In this document: positions 16,997-26,006 of the stretch, piece by piece
How the letters are laid out: each line of letters begins with the position of its first letter
Numbering within the stretch: the stretch's first letter is position 1
Origin: Candidatus Microgenomates bacterium
GTDB taxonomy: Bacteria > Patescibacteriota > Microgenomatia > Levybacterales > UBA12049
Length of the DNA stretch: 45,156 nt
Direction of reading: 5' to 3'
NCBI GenBank assembly: GCA_025451755.1
Contig: JANWJT010000018.1
Location: 1 to 45,156, forward strand
Made by a program: the position numbers and the translations under genes
Notes under the pieces: model-generated
Told to the model about the DNA's origin: nothing
The model's database searches: none
What the model saw: the letters and a program-made list of their open reading frames with translations, nothing else

Positions 16997-17905
16997 TTAA
17001 ATGGATGGTGTTGGCGTAACTTCTGGCCAAACTGGTGTAAAGTTCTGAGCACATGTAAATGTGCCGTTATTTCTAGACTGTACTGCGTAGAACTGTAAAT
17101 CTCCTATTACAGAATCAGTCTGAGCAATATTATCAATTGCTTGTGCACCAGAACATGTAAATCCAGTTCCTCTGTTTATTGGATTATTTAGTGCTGGGTT
17201 TGGATCGTCTCTGTCAGGACGTGGATCCGGTGTCAGAGTTCCAAAGCACCATTGCTTTCCAATGTATTGAGTTGTAGCCCCCTCTACTGGTCCTGATCCT
17301 CCCCAAATATTGGTGGATGAATCTGCCAATGCAATCTGTCCAACTTGACCCATTCCACTGATTGGACCTTGTAGGAATACATTCTCGTTTACTTCAAAGA
17401 CATTATCTCCATCGTCACCCCAGAAGACAATATTAACTTGACTATCTAGGTCACCGTCTGTGGTGCCGTCATTATCATCATTGTTTAGACCAGACACTTC
17501 GTCTTCTGGTTCTGTAATATCATTGTCTTCGTCCTCGGTAATTTGAGCTGCTGCGCAAAGATATGCATCATTATTGTCAACAGTCAATGAGATTGTGTCT
17601 TCTCCAAAATCACCTGGCTTAATGTCTTCAAAGTTGAAGAACTTTTCGAGAACTAAATCCGTAGAATCCCATGAAGTTCCTTCATTTGCGACAAGAACTC
17701 CTGTTGGATTCAAAGTATCTGTCAAATAATCAATTACATAACTCTCGTTATCTATCTTAAGATCAATAGCTCCTGCTACCAATGTGTTTCCCGTTGATGT
17801 TTCGGTATCAGAAAAGAATGCAAATGTCGCTCCGATTATAAGAGCGGCAGCTGCAAGTACTACTGCAATCGAAAGTAATATTTTCGTATTTATTAAGTTT
17901 GTCAT
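16997..17905 (-). CDS. TasA/camelysin-like fibre protein with SipW-type signal
   Basis: ALIIGATFAFFSDTETSTGNTLVAGAIDLKIDN followed by FEDIKPGDFGEDTISLTVDNNDAYLC; SD AGGAGGTGA at 17913-17921. Confidence 0.85.
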   Translation of the reverse strand: MTNLINTKILLSIAVVLAAAALIIGATFAFFSDTETSTGNTLVAGAIDLKIDNESYVIDYLTDTLNPTGVLVANEGTSWDSTDLVLEKFFNFEDIKPGDFGEDTISLTVDNNDAYLCAAAQITEDEDNDITEPEDEVSGLNNDDNDGTTDGDLDSQVNIVFWGDDGDNVFEVNENVFLQGPISGMGQVGQIALADSSTNIWGGSGPVEGATTQYIGKQWCFGTLTPDPRPDRDDPNPALNNPINRGTGFTCSGAQAIDNIAQTDSVIGDLQFYAVQSRNNGTFTCAQNFTPVWPEVTPTPSI

Positions 17906-17935
17906 TTATTTTTCACCTCCTTTCGTCAATAGATT

Positions 17936-19369
17936 TTATTCGCAAAGGTCTAAGTTTTGTAAAGCTGTTTGTAAACCGCTGTAGTTACTAACCGAGAAAT
18001 AATGACTTGCGTCTGTGGCGATCCCCTGTAAATAAGATGTATTAACATCAGCTCCAACTCCGACTACGAAAACTTCACCACCGCCTGATTTAAACGATGT
18101 TGCAGAAGCCGCCGCAACATCATCGGCAGTTGAGGAGGGAAGTGGTCTGTTTGGCTGACCATCGGTTACTATAATCATCTTGTCCGGAGATGTTCCATCT
18201 GCTCTATCATTTACTCCGCTTAATTCTCCTGCTGCTAGGTCAATACCTGATTTAAGATTTGTGTAGCCTCCCGATACGAGTGCGTCAATTGTTGCCTTAA
18301 GCGTAACAATATTTGAGGTTAATCCGTGGTTTAAGTCTCCTGTAGTTGCAAAACTACTCTTGCCTGCATGAATTCCTAACGGCGTTAAGCCAAGATCATC
18401 AACGAACGCTTTAGCTGCTGTTTTAAGCTGTCCAAGCTCTGTTGAATTGATGCTTCCTGATTTATCCAAAACAAGCATTACATCAGCCTGGCTACAGGCA
18501 AGTGGCGTTGGCGTTGGAGTTAGCGTAACAGAAGGAGTAGGAGTAATTGAAGGCACAGTGCCGTTACAAGTAAAGCTTAAATTATTTCTTTGTTGTATTG
18601 CGCTAAAGCTTATGTCTCCCATAACAGAATCAGTCTGCGAAGCATTATTAACTGCTGAACCATCGCAAAGAATTCCTGAATTAACAATTGGATTTACCCC
18701 TAGACCTTCTGCTACCGGATTTTGCGTGAGTGTTCCAAAACACCACGCTTTGCCTATAAAGTATGTTTCACCGCCAATTAGAGGATCTCCGGGATTACCG
18801 CCGACATTATTTGTTACAGAATCCGCTAAAACCAAACTGCTGTCTAAAACGCTTGATGCAGATCCTGATGCAATAATAGGTTCATTAGTTTCTAAAACAT
18901 TATCTCCGTCATCTGTCCAGAAGGCAAAATTAAGTAATCCACCAAGCTCACCGTCGTTTAAGTCTTGATCAGGGTCATTGCAGGTAGGATCATCTGCCTG
19001 CTCCGGCTCTGTGCAGTCAACATCATCGTCTTTTGTAAGGGTCATATCCATGCACGCCCATGCATTATTGGTATCAACGTGAATGCTAATAGTATCTTCT
19101 CCCTCGTCACCGGGCTTTATGTCGGTAAAGTTAAAGAACAGATCATCTGAGGTAAGATTTTTAAGTTCCCATGTAGTTGCCGAAGATAGCTCGTGATTAA
19201 GATAACTTGTGTTATCAATCTTAAGATCTATTGCTCCTGCAGTTAAAACGTTGCCGGTTGATGTTTCTGTATCGGAAAAAAAAGCGAAGCTTGCTCCTAT
19301 TACTAAAACTGCTGCAACAAGTACTGTTGCTAGGCTAAGTAAAATTTTTGTATTTATTAAGTTCGACAT
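17936..19369 (-). CDS. TasA-like domain fused to von Willebrand factor A domain
   Basis: N-terminus VIGASFAFFSDTETSTGNVLTAGAIDLKIDN; Pro/Thr linker; vWA with MIDAS DKSGS and MIIVTDGQPN. Confidence 0.85.
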   Translation of the reverse strand: MSNLINTKILLSLATVLVAAVLVIGASFAFFSDTETSTGNVLTAGAIDLKIDNTSYLNHELSSATTWELKNLTSDDLFFNFTDIKPGDEGEDTISIHVDTNNAWACMDMTLTKDDDVDCTEPEQADDPTCNDPDQDLNDGELGGLLNFAFWTDDGDNVLETNEPIIASGSASSVLDSSLVLADSVTNNVGGNPGDPLIGGETYFIGKAWCFGTLTQNPVAEGLGVNPIVNSGILCDGSAVNNASQTDSVMGDISFSAIQQRNNLSFTCNGTVPSITPTPSVTLTPTPTPLACSQADVMLVLDKSGSINSTELGQLKTAAKAFVDDLGLTPLGIHAGKSSFATTGDLNHGLTSNIVTLKATIDALVSGGYTNLKSGIDLAAGELSGVNDRADGTSPDKMIIVTDGQPNRPLPSSTADDVAAASATSFKSGGGEVFVVGVGADVNTSYLQGIATDASHYFSVSNYSGLQTALQNLDLCE

Positions 19370-19394
19370 TTAATTTTATTTCTTTTTAATCACA

Positions 19395-19425
19395 AAAAAA
19401 CCCGCATATTTCTATGCCGGGTTTT
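19395..19425 (-). terminator. terminator-like hairpin in the leader of the 19369 gene
   Basis: Minus strand: AAACCCGGCATAGAAATATGCGGGTTTTTTT, just upstream of the start codon. Confidence 0.6.
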
Positions 19426-19461
19426 GTCTTTGTACAAATTAATTTGAGTAATTTCATATTT

Positions 19462-19478
19462 CCTCCGTTTGCGGTCAG
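19462..19478 (-). promoter_or_regulatory. 17-nt leader element, inverted copy of 9069-9085
   Basis: Plus strand CCTCCGTTTGCGGTCAG = reverse complement of CTGACCGCAAACGGAGG. Confidence 0.75.
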
Positions 19479-19490
19479 AAACACTTTATT

Positions 19491-19515
19491 TTAAAAAACC
19501 AGCAAAGTGCTGGTT
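19491..19515 (-). terminator. terminator-like hairpin on minus strand upstream of the leader element
   Basis: Minus strand AACCAGCA-CTT-TGCTGGTTTTTT. Confidence 0.6.
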
Positions 19516-19657
19516 ATTAAAACTTATAAATTATATTTTTAGTAAAACTGGCAGAGTTATTCATATGATTAAACTATTGAATTTTTCCCTCTGAGTGGGC
19601 AGTTCAAAGAGAGATCTTTTGCCGTTTTTGTAGATATCGTGACAAAAGTACGACCAT

Positions 19658-19688
19658 TATAAACAATCTTAATGAAGTCCTGTCAAGA
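19658..19688 (-). promoter_or_regulatory. putative promoter for the right arm of the island
   Basis: Minus strand TTGACA - 19 nt - TATAAT, about 290 nt upstream of the 19369 start. Confidence 0.5.
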
Positions 19689-19723
19689 CGGACAAACTAG
19701 ATAAAACTAATACTAAATTGTAT

Positions 19724-19753
19724 TTGAATATAAAGTCCATTCGGATGTATAAT
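19724..19753 (+). promoter_or_regulatory. leaderless-type promoter of mraY
   Basis: TTGAAT - 18 nt - TATAAT - 8 nt - ATG. Confidence 0.6.
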
Positions 19754-19761
19754 GTATTTCT

Positions 19762-20772
19762 ATGGCGCAAGTTTTGGGGCTTATGCTCCTTTCTCTTTTT
19801 ATAACTTTTATACTTCTTATCCCATTTATAGACTTTTTGTATAAATTAAAAGTAAGAAGGCAAAAACAAAAAACTGTTGATATTTTTGATAACCCTACTC
19901 CTGTTTTTGATAAATTCCACGGCTGGAAACAAGGGACGCCATTTGGCGGTGGCGTACTAATTATTGCCGTAGTATCGATTCTTACCCTTTGGTCCCTGGG
20001 AATATTGAGTGTCTCTGTGGATTTATGGGAAGTTTTTGTGCTTTTGTTTACATTTATATCTTTTGGTCTTTTAGGATTCTATGATGATATTAAAAAGCTT
20101 GCCAACGGTAAAGGATCTCCTTTTTTTGGTCTTAGATTCAGATATAAATTTTTACTTCAATGGATTTTAGCTCTTATTATTGGAACTATTTTGTATACTC
20201 AGTTAGGATATACCTTTATTTTTATAAAAGGTTTCGGACTTGCTAGTTTAGGTTTTTTATTTATTCCATTTGCGGCATTTGTTATTGTTTCTTTTTCAAA
20301 TGCATTTAATATTGCAGACGGTTTAGATGGTCTTGCATCTGGTCTTCTTTTAATTTGTCTCGGAGCTTTTTTAGCAATTTCTCAGGAGCAGTTTGATCAG
20401 ACTCTTAGGATTTTTATTGCTGTACTTATGGGGAGCATGGGAGCATTCTTATATTTTAATATTTATAAAGCAAGAATTTGGCTTGGAGACGTTGGCTCAT
20501 TATCCTTAGGTGCAGTACTTGCTGTTATAGGGCTTTTAACAGGAAAAATAATTGCCTTGGCTTTTATAGGAGGAGTCTTTGTAATTGAGGTCGGCTCTTC
20601 TTTAATACAAATCCTCAGTAAAAAATTTTTAGGAAGAAAGTTATTTCCTGCTTCACCATTTCATCTTTATCTTCAAAAGATTGGGTGGGATGAACCAAAA
20701 ATTGTTATGAGAGCCTGGCTTTTAGGATTTTTATTTGCAATTCTGGGACTATATATAGCTTACATCAGGTAA
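19762..20772 (+). CDS. mraY: phospho-N-acetylmuramoyl-pentapeptide-transferase
   Basis: FYDDIKK, NAFNIADGLDGLASG, RIWLGDVGSLSLGA motifs. Confidence 0.93.
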   Translation: MAQVLGLMLLSLFITFILLIPFIDFLYKLKVRRQKQKTVDIFDNPTPVFDKFHGWKQGTPFGGGVLIIAVVSILTLWSLGILSVSVDLWEVFVLLFTFISFGLLGFYDDIKKLANGKGSPFFGLRFRYKFLLQWILALIIGTILYTQLGYTFIFIKGFGLASLGFLFIPFAAFVIVSFSNAFNIADGLDGLASGLLLICLGAFLAISQEQFDQTLRIFIAVLMGSMGAFLYFNIYKARIWLGDVGSLSLGAVLAVIGLLTGKIIALAFIGGVFVIEVGSSLIQILSKKFLGRKLFPASPFHLYLQKIGWDEPKIVMRAWLLGFLFAILGLYIAYIR

Positions 20773-20901
20773 TTCATTTTTCAAAATGACCCATCCTTCA
20801 CAAAGTTTCGGAAGGTCATGGTCTGAAGCTTATGAATCTTTTATCATTAAGAGTAGTAATTAATTCTCGAACAGATTATTTTCTATAGGTATGCTAAGTT
20901 C

Positions 20902-21984
20902 TTGCGAAAGACCATGAAGAAAATAGATATAATTCTTCTTATCTGCGTAATTTTTTTAACTTTTTTTGGGCTTTTTATGATATATGATGCCTCATCCTTT
21001 GCTGCGCACAGAGATTTTTTAGATAAATACCATTACTTAAAAGGGCAATTTTTTTGGGTTGTACTAGGCTTTATACTTCTTACTTTCTTTTCTTATTTTG
21101 ATTACCATAAGTTATATAACTTCTCACTTCCATTACTTCTTTTTGGTCTAATGCTTTTAACACTTGTATTTATTCCCGGAATTGGGGTTCATCTTTTGGG
21201 AGCAAGCAGATGGATAGATACAGGCTTTTTCTTATTTCAACCGTCTGAATTCATAAAGCTTGCTCTTGCAATTTATCTTGCGTCGTGGCTGTCTAGGAAA
21301 GAAAAAGGGAGGCTAGGAGCTTTTTTAATTATTTTAGGACTTATTATGATTCTTGTTATTTTGCAGCCCGATATGGGAACAGCAGTTGTAATTCTGGCAG
21401 AAGCATTTATTGTATATTTTCTCTCGGGAGGAAGGCTTTTATATTTTGCAGGTATTATTCCTGTAGCTTTAGTAATTGGATTTATTGCAATTAAAACATC
21501 CCCATATCGTTTAAAAAGACTGGAATCTTTTCTTAACATTAATCAGTCAATTGAATCGTCATCTTATCATGTTAAACAAATTTTAATTGCGCTCGGCTCA
21601 GGTGGTATTTTTGGTGTAGGTTTTTCAAATTCACTTCAGAAATATGCGTATTTACCGGAAACAACTACTGATTCTATTTTTGCAATTATTGCAGAAGAAA
21701 TTGGATTTGTTGGTGCAACCTTAATTATAATTGTTTTTATGATTCTTGTATGGAGAGGATTTCTTATAGCGATAAAAGCAAGAGATAACTTTGGAAAGCT
21801 TTTAGCCGGAGGAATTATTTCATTTTTAGCGATACAAATTATTATTAATTTATCTGCTCAAACAGTTCTCCTTCCTTTAACGGGCATTCCTCTCCCTTTT
21901 ATATCTTACGGAGGATCTGCTTTAATCGTAGATCTTTGCGCAGTCGGAATTCTTCTTAATATTTCAAAGCAGTCGTCTGTATGA
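20902..21984 (+). CDS. ftsW: FtsW/RodA/SpoVE family (ATG at 20914 likely the real start; the track start is TTG)
   Basis: SEDS-family topology; GASRWIDTGFFLFQPSEFIKLAL, LPLTGIPLPFISYGGSAL. Confidence 0.88.
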   Translation: MRKTMKKIDIILLICVIFLTFFGLFMIYDASSFAAHRDFLDKYHYLKGQFFWVVLGFILLTFFSYFDYHKLYNFSLPLLLFGLMLLTLVFIPGIGVHLLGASRWIDTGFFLFQPSEFIKLALAIYLASWLSRKEKGRLGAFLIILGLIMILVILQPDMGTAVVILAEAFIVYFLSGGRLLYFAGIIPVALVIGFIAIKTSPYRLKRLESFLNINQSIESSSYHVKQILIALGSGGIFGVGFSNSLQKYAYLPETTTDSIFAIIAEEIGFVGATLIIIVFMILVWRGFLIAIKARDNFGKLLAGGIISFLAIQIIINLSAQTVLLPLTGIPLPFISYGGSALIVDLCAVGILLNISKQSSV

Positions 21985-23090
21985 AAATAATTATAGTCGG
22001 AGGACATTTGTCTCCTGCACTTTCTGTTATAGATTCGCTTCCAAAAGATGACGAGGTATTATTCGTTGGCAGAAAATATGTCTTTGAAGGGGAAAAATCA
22101 TTATCACTTGAATATAAAACAATTAATGATTTAAAAATTCCTTTTGAGGAAATCTCAACCGGCAGATTTCAGAGAAAATTTACAAAAAATACAATCCCTT
22201 CTCTTCTTAAGTTGCCTCCAGGATTTTTTAATGCTCTTAGAATTCTTAAAAAATTTCGACCAGATGTAGTATTAGGATTTGGAGGGTATTTACAAATTCC
22301 AATAGTTTTTGCATCTTTCTTTCTAAGAATTCCGGTTGTTCTGCATGAGCAAACACTAGAGTCAGGTTTTTCTAATAAAATATGCTCGCCTTTTGCTAGA
22401 AAAATATGCATATCCTGGGAATCTTCCAGTAAATTTTTCCCAAAAAATAAAACTATCTTAACGGGAATTCCTATAAGAAAAGAAATAGTAGAATCGTTTT
22501 CTAAATCTCAAGGTACAAAGTCAAAAATTCCGATTATTTATATAACAGGTGGGAGTTCGGGCTCGCACTTTATAAATAGTTTAATCGAGAATTTAATTCC
22601 TAGTCTTTTGGTAAATTTTAAGGTTATTCATCAGACCGGAGATTCTTTACGATATGGTGATTTTGAAAGACTTAAAAAATTACGGGAAACTTTGCCCAAA
22701 GACTTAAGAGAAAAATATTCAATAAATAAATTTACAGATCCACCGGATGTCGGAAATATTCTAAGACAGGCGGAATTTGTAATATCCAGAGCGGGAATGA
22801 ATACTGTTACCGAACTTATTTTTACAAAAAAACCTGCCATTTTAATTCCTCTCCCTTTTTCTGGCAGTAACGAACAGTTGGAAAATGCTCTTTTTCTAAA
22901 AAAAATTGGACTTGCTTCTGTAATTTTACAAAAAGAGGCAACCGACCAAGTTTTATTTTCTTGCATTCAGGCTATGCATAAATCAATTAATAAATATATA
23001 GAAAATTCTAAAAACCTTAAAGATCTAATAAAAGAAGATGCAGCAAATAAAATAATAAAAGTTATAAAACAATGCGTACCAGAAAATTAA
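21981..23090 (+). CDS. murG: undecaprenyl-PP-MurNAc-pentapeptide GlcNAc transferase
   Basis: GGHLSPALSV, VLGFGGYLQIPIV, LHEQ, ITGGSSGSHFIN, SRAGMNTVTE. Confidence 0.9.
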   Translation: MKIIIVGGHLSPALSVIDSLPKDDEVLFVGRKYVFEGEKSLSLEYKTINDLKIPFEEISTGRFQRKFTKNTIPSLLKLPPGFFNALRILKKFRPDVVLGFGGYLQIPIVFASFFLRIPVVLHEQTLESGFSNKICSPFARKICISWESSSKFFPKNKTILTGIPIRKEIVESFSKSQGTKSKIPIIYITGGSSGSHFINSLIENLIPSLLVNFKVIHQTGDSLRYGDFERLKKLRETLPKDLREKYSINKFTDPPDVGNILRQAEFVISRAGMNTVTELIFTKKPAILIPLPFSGSNEQLENALFLKKIGLASVILQKEATDQVLFSCIQAMHKSINKYIENSKNLKDLIKEDAANKIIKVIKQCVPEN

Positions 23091-23476
23091 AAAGAAAAAG
23101 CAAGTCCTTTTTTATTAGAATTATTTTTCCTGTTTTTATTCTTTTAATTTTGTTAACGTTTCTTTTTTACAATCTTTCGACATTTTCGATCTTTAATCAA
23201 TCTATTGTAAGTCCACTAGGGCGCATTAAGCCGTCCCAGGCCTCAAGATTAGATGGGCTACTTAAAAAGGCTAACATACCTTTTTCTTCCATAACATCAT
23301 CAGCCGATTCTTATACTGTAGTACTTTCTGACGGAGGTCAGGTTATTGTATCTTCTAAAAAAGATTTGGGGGTTCAAATCAGCTCTTTACAACTCATGCT
23401 CAATCGGCTTACAATAGAAGGGAAAAGAATTAAAAGCCTTGATTTTAGGTTTGATAAACCTATTATTAATTTTTAA
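23072..23476 (+). CDS. ftsQ: minimal FtsQ/DivIB-like protein
   Basis: N-terminal basic region plus TM; C-terminal KRIKSLDFRFDKPIINF; sits between murG and ftsA. Confidence 0.6.
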   Translation: MRTRKLKRKSKSFFIRIIFPVFILLILLTFLFYNLSTFSIFNQSIVSPLGRIKPSQASRLDGLLKKANIPFSSITSSADSYTVVLSDGGQVIVSSKKDLGVQISSLQLMLNRLTIEGKRIKSLDFRFDKPIINF

Positions 23477-23481
23477 GCTTT

Positions 23482-24768
23482 ATGAATGAAGGAAAAATAG
23501 TTGTCGGCATAGACGTTGGTACATCAAAAATTGTAACTGTTATTGCAAGACTTGATGAATCGACAGTTAATGTGCTGGGAGTTTCCGAAGTAAAATCCGC
23601 GGGTATTAAAAAAGGACAAATAGTCGATATAGAAGAGGCTGTGCGTTCTGTTAATTCGTCTCTTGAAGGGGCAGAAAGAATGGCAGGATACTCTGCTTCC
23701 CGTGTAGTTGCATCAATTGGGGGAAGTCATATTGAATCTTTAAATTCAAAAGGAGTAGTGGCGGTATCTGCTCCGGAGGGAGAAATGACCGACAATGACC
23801 TTGTAAGAGTAATTGACGCAGCAAAAGCAGTTTCGCTTCCTTCAAGCAGAGAAATAATTCATGTTTTACCTCGAGCGTATACAGTAGACGGACAGGAGGG
23901 AATAAAAGATCCAATTGGCATGAGCGGAATAAGACTTGAAGTCGATACGCATATTATTTCCGCAAACAGTACCGCAATAAGAAATCTAGAAAAAGCACTT
24001 GCGGATGTTGGCGTAGACATAGATGGAATTGTGTATAACGGTTATGCAAGCAGCCTCTCTGTTTTATCGGATACCGAAAAAGAATTAGGAGTAATTCTGG
24101 TAGACATTGGAGCCGGAACTACAGATATTTCAATATACACCGAAGGATCTGTTGCTTATTCATCGGTACTGGCAATTGGAGCAAGGCATATTACAAACGA
24201 CTTAGCTATAGGGCTTAGAATTTCTATTGAAAGTGCTGAAAAAATAAAACTTTTCCTGTCTAATCCTCAAAAAACTTCAAAAATAACAGAAGACGATAGT
24301 GAGCCAAAAGAAAAAACAGGAGACGAAGTTGATCTTTCAACGCTCCATCTTCCTGAAGAAGTTAGTAAGGTTTCTAAAAAAACATTAATCGAAGGAATAA
24401 TAAAACCAAGACTTAACGAAATTTTTACATTCGTAGGGCTAGAAATTAAAAAAAGCGGTTTTGGCGGACAAACTCCATCTGGTCTTGTAATAACAGGCGG
24501 AGGAGCACAGACAATAGGAGCAGTCGAAAGCGCAAAAAGAACTCTGGCAATGCCTGTTAGGATTGGCTTACCAACAAATATAAAAGGAATTATAGATGAA
24601 ATTCAATCTCCCTCTTTTGCTACGGTAATCGGTCTTTGTGAATATGGAGAGACAATTGAGGCGACTTCGAGTCTTCCTTTTGGAATATCGGTTCCTCAAA
24701 TATCTAATTTTAAAGCTAATAGAATCGTCTCCAAAGTGGTTGACTTAGTTAAGTCATTTATTCCATAA
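23482..24768 (+). CDS. ftsA: cell division protein FtsA
   Basis: VVGIDVGTSKIVTVIA, LVDIGAGTTDISIY, VITGGGAQTIG; upstream of ftsZ. Confidence 0.94.
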   Translation: MNEGKIVVGIDVGTSKIVTVIARLDESTVNVLGVSEVKSAGIKKGQIVDIEEAVRSVNSSLEGAERMAGYSASRVVASIGGSHIESLNSKGVVAVSAPEGEMTDNDLVRVIDAAKAVSLPSSREIIHVLPRAYTVDGQEGIKDPIGMSGIRLEVDTHIISANSTAIRNLEKALADVGVDIDGIVYNGYASSLSVLSDTEKELGVILVDIGAGTTDISIYTEGSVAYSSVLAIGARHITNDLAIGLRISIESAEKIKLFLSNPQKTSKITEDDSEPKEKTGDEVDLSTLHLPEEVSKVSKKTLIEGIIKPRLNEIFTFVGLEIKKSGFGGQTPSGLVITGGGAQTIGAVESAKRTLAMPVRIGLPTNIKGIIDEIQSPSFATVIGLCEYGETIEATSSLPFGISVPQISNFKANRIVSKVVDLVKSFIP

Positions 24769-24818
24769 TTTTGGGCTTGCAAAACGAAATTTTATTTGTT
24801 ACCATGAGTTCATAAACC

Positions 24819-25910
24819 ATGCTAATTAAGCCTCAAACTACAAATTTTGCAAAAATAAGAGTAATGGGAATTGGTGGAGGTGGCAACAATGCTCTTTCTT
24901 CTATGATAGTTCAGGGGCAAATTCAGGGAGTAGATTTTGTTGCTGTAAATACAGATGTACAAGCTCTTCTTCTGTCTCAATCGGCAACAAAACTTCAAAT
25001 TGGAGAAAATTTAACAAAAGGTCTTGGCTCCGGAGGCGATCCAGAAATAGGGAAGAAGTCAGCAGAAGAATCAAAAGAAAAAATAAAAGAAATTCTCGAA
25101 GGGTCAGATATGGTTTTTTTGGCCGCTGGAATGGGAGGAGGAACAGGGACAGGCGCAACTCCAATAATTGCTGAAGCTGCAAAAGAATCGGGAGCATTAA
25201 CTATTGCGGTTATAACAAAGCCTTTTGCTTTTGAGGGAACAAGGCGAATGGTTGCAGCAGAAGACGGAATTGAAAATTTAAAAGACAAAGTAGATACGCT
25301 TATTGTTATTCCAAATCAGAGGATCTTAGATGTAGTCGATAAAAAACTTTCTCTTCTTGAGGCGTTTAAGGTTGCAGATTCCGTATTAACACAAGGAGTT
25401 CAGGGAATTTCCGATCTTATAACAATGCCCGGTCTTATTAATGTTGATTTTGCAGATGTTAGAACAATTATGTCCGAAGCGGGTTCTGCTTTAATGGGAA
25501 TTGGGACCGGGGTTGGAGAAAATAGAGCGCAGGCTGCTGCCAGGTCGGCAATTGCATCGCCTCTTCTTGAAATTTCTATGGATGGAGCGCGCGGAGTTTT
25601 GTTCAATATTACAGGAGGACCCGATATTACAATGAGCGAAGTAGACGAGGCGGCAAAAATTATTGCAGCAGCCGCAGATCCTGACGCGAATATAATTTTT
25701 GGAGCAACGGTTGATGAGAGCATGCATGACCAAATAAAAATCACAGTTATTGCAACAGGATTTGATCAGACTCGTCAAAGACTTACGCAGTTTATTATTC
25801 CAGAGAAAAAAACCGAAGAAGTTGCAGCAACTCAAGCTCCTCAAAAAGAACCGGTGGAAAACGAGGAAGACGTTTTCGAAATCCCCGCCTTTTTACGCAA
25901 CCGCAATTAG
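24819..25910 (+). CDS. ftsZ: cell division protein FtsZ
   Basis: [22 protein letters not shown] tubulin signature, C-terminal peptide [10 protein letters not shown]. Confidence 0.97.
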   Translation: MLIKPQTTNFAKIRVMGIGGGGNNALSSMIVQGQIQGVDFVAVNTDVQALLLSQSATKLQIGENLTKGLGSGGDPEIGKKSAEESKEKIKEILEGSDMVFLAAGMGGGTGTGATPIIAEAAKESGALTIAVITKPFAFEGTRRMVAAEDGIENLKDKVDTLIVIPNQRILDVVDKKLSLLEAFKVADSVLTQGVQGISDLITMPGLINVDFADVRTIMSEAGSALMGIGTGVGENRAQAAARSAIASPLLEISMDGARGVLFNITGGPDITMSEVDEAAKIIAAAADPDANIIFGATVDESMHDQIKITVIATGFDQTRQRLTQFIIPEKKTEEVAATQAPQKEPVENEEDVFEIPAFLRNRN

Positions 25911-25970
25911 CTTCAACAGTTTTATATAAAAAGAATCATACAAGCTCTTAATTTATTTATAACGAATTGC

Positions 25971-25998
25971 TTGATTTTTTAGGATAATAAGCTATAAT
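25971..25998 (+). promoter_or_regulatory. leaderless-type promoter of the 26007 ORF
   Basis: TTGATT - 16 nt - TATAAT - 8 nt - ATG. Confidence 0.6.
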
Positions 25999-26006
25999 CA
26001 ACAATT

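Noticed and set aside
9069-19478. 17-nt inverted repeats flanking 10.4 kb read as terminal inverted repeats of a transposon
   Set aside because: No transposase or integrase between them and each copy sits in a 5' leader at a similar distance from a start codon; a leader-RNA role fits better. A target-site duplication was not seen.
24901-25744. Minus-strand ORFs inside ftsZ
   Set aside because: Antisense of a confidently identified gene; no initiation signal or recognisable domain.
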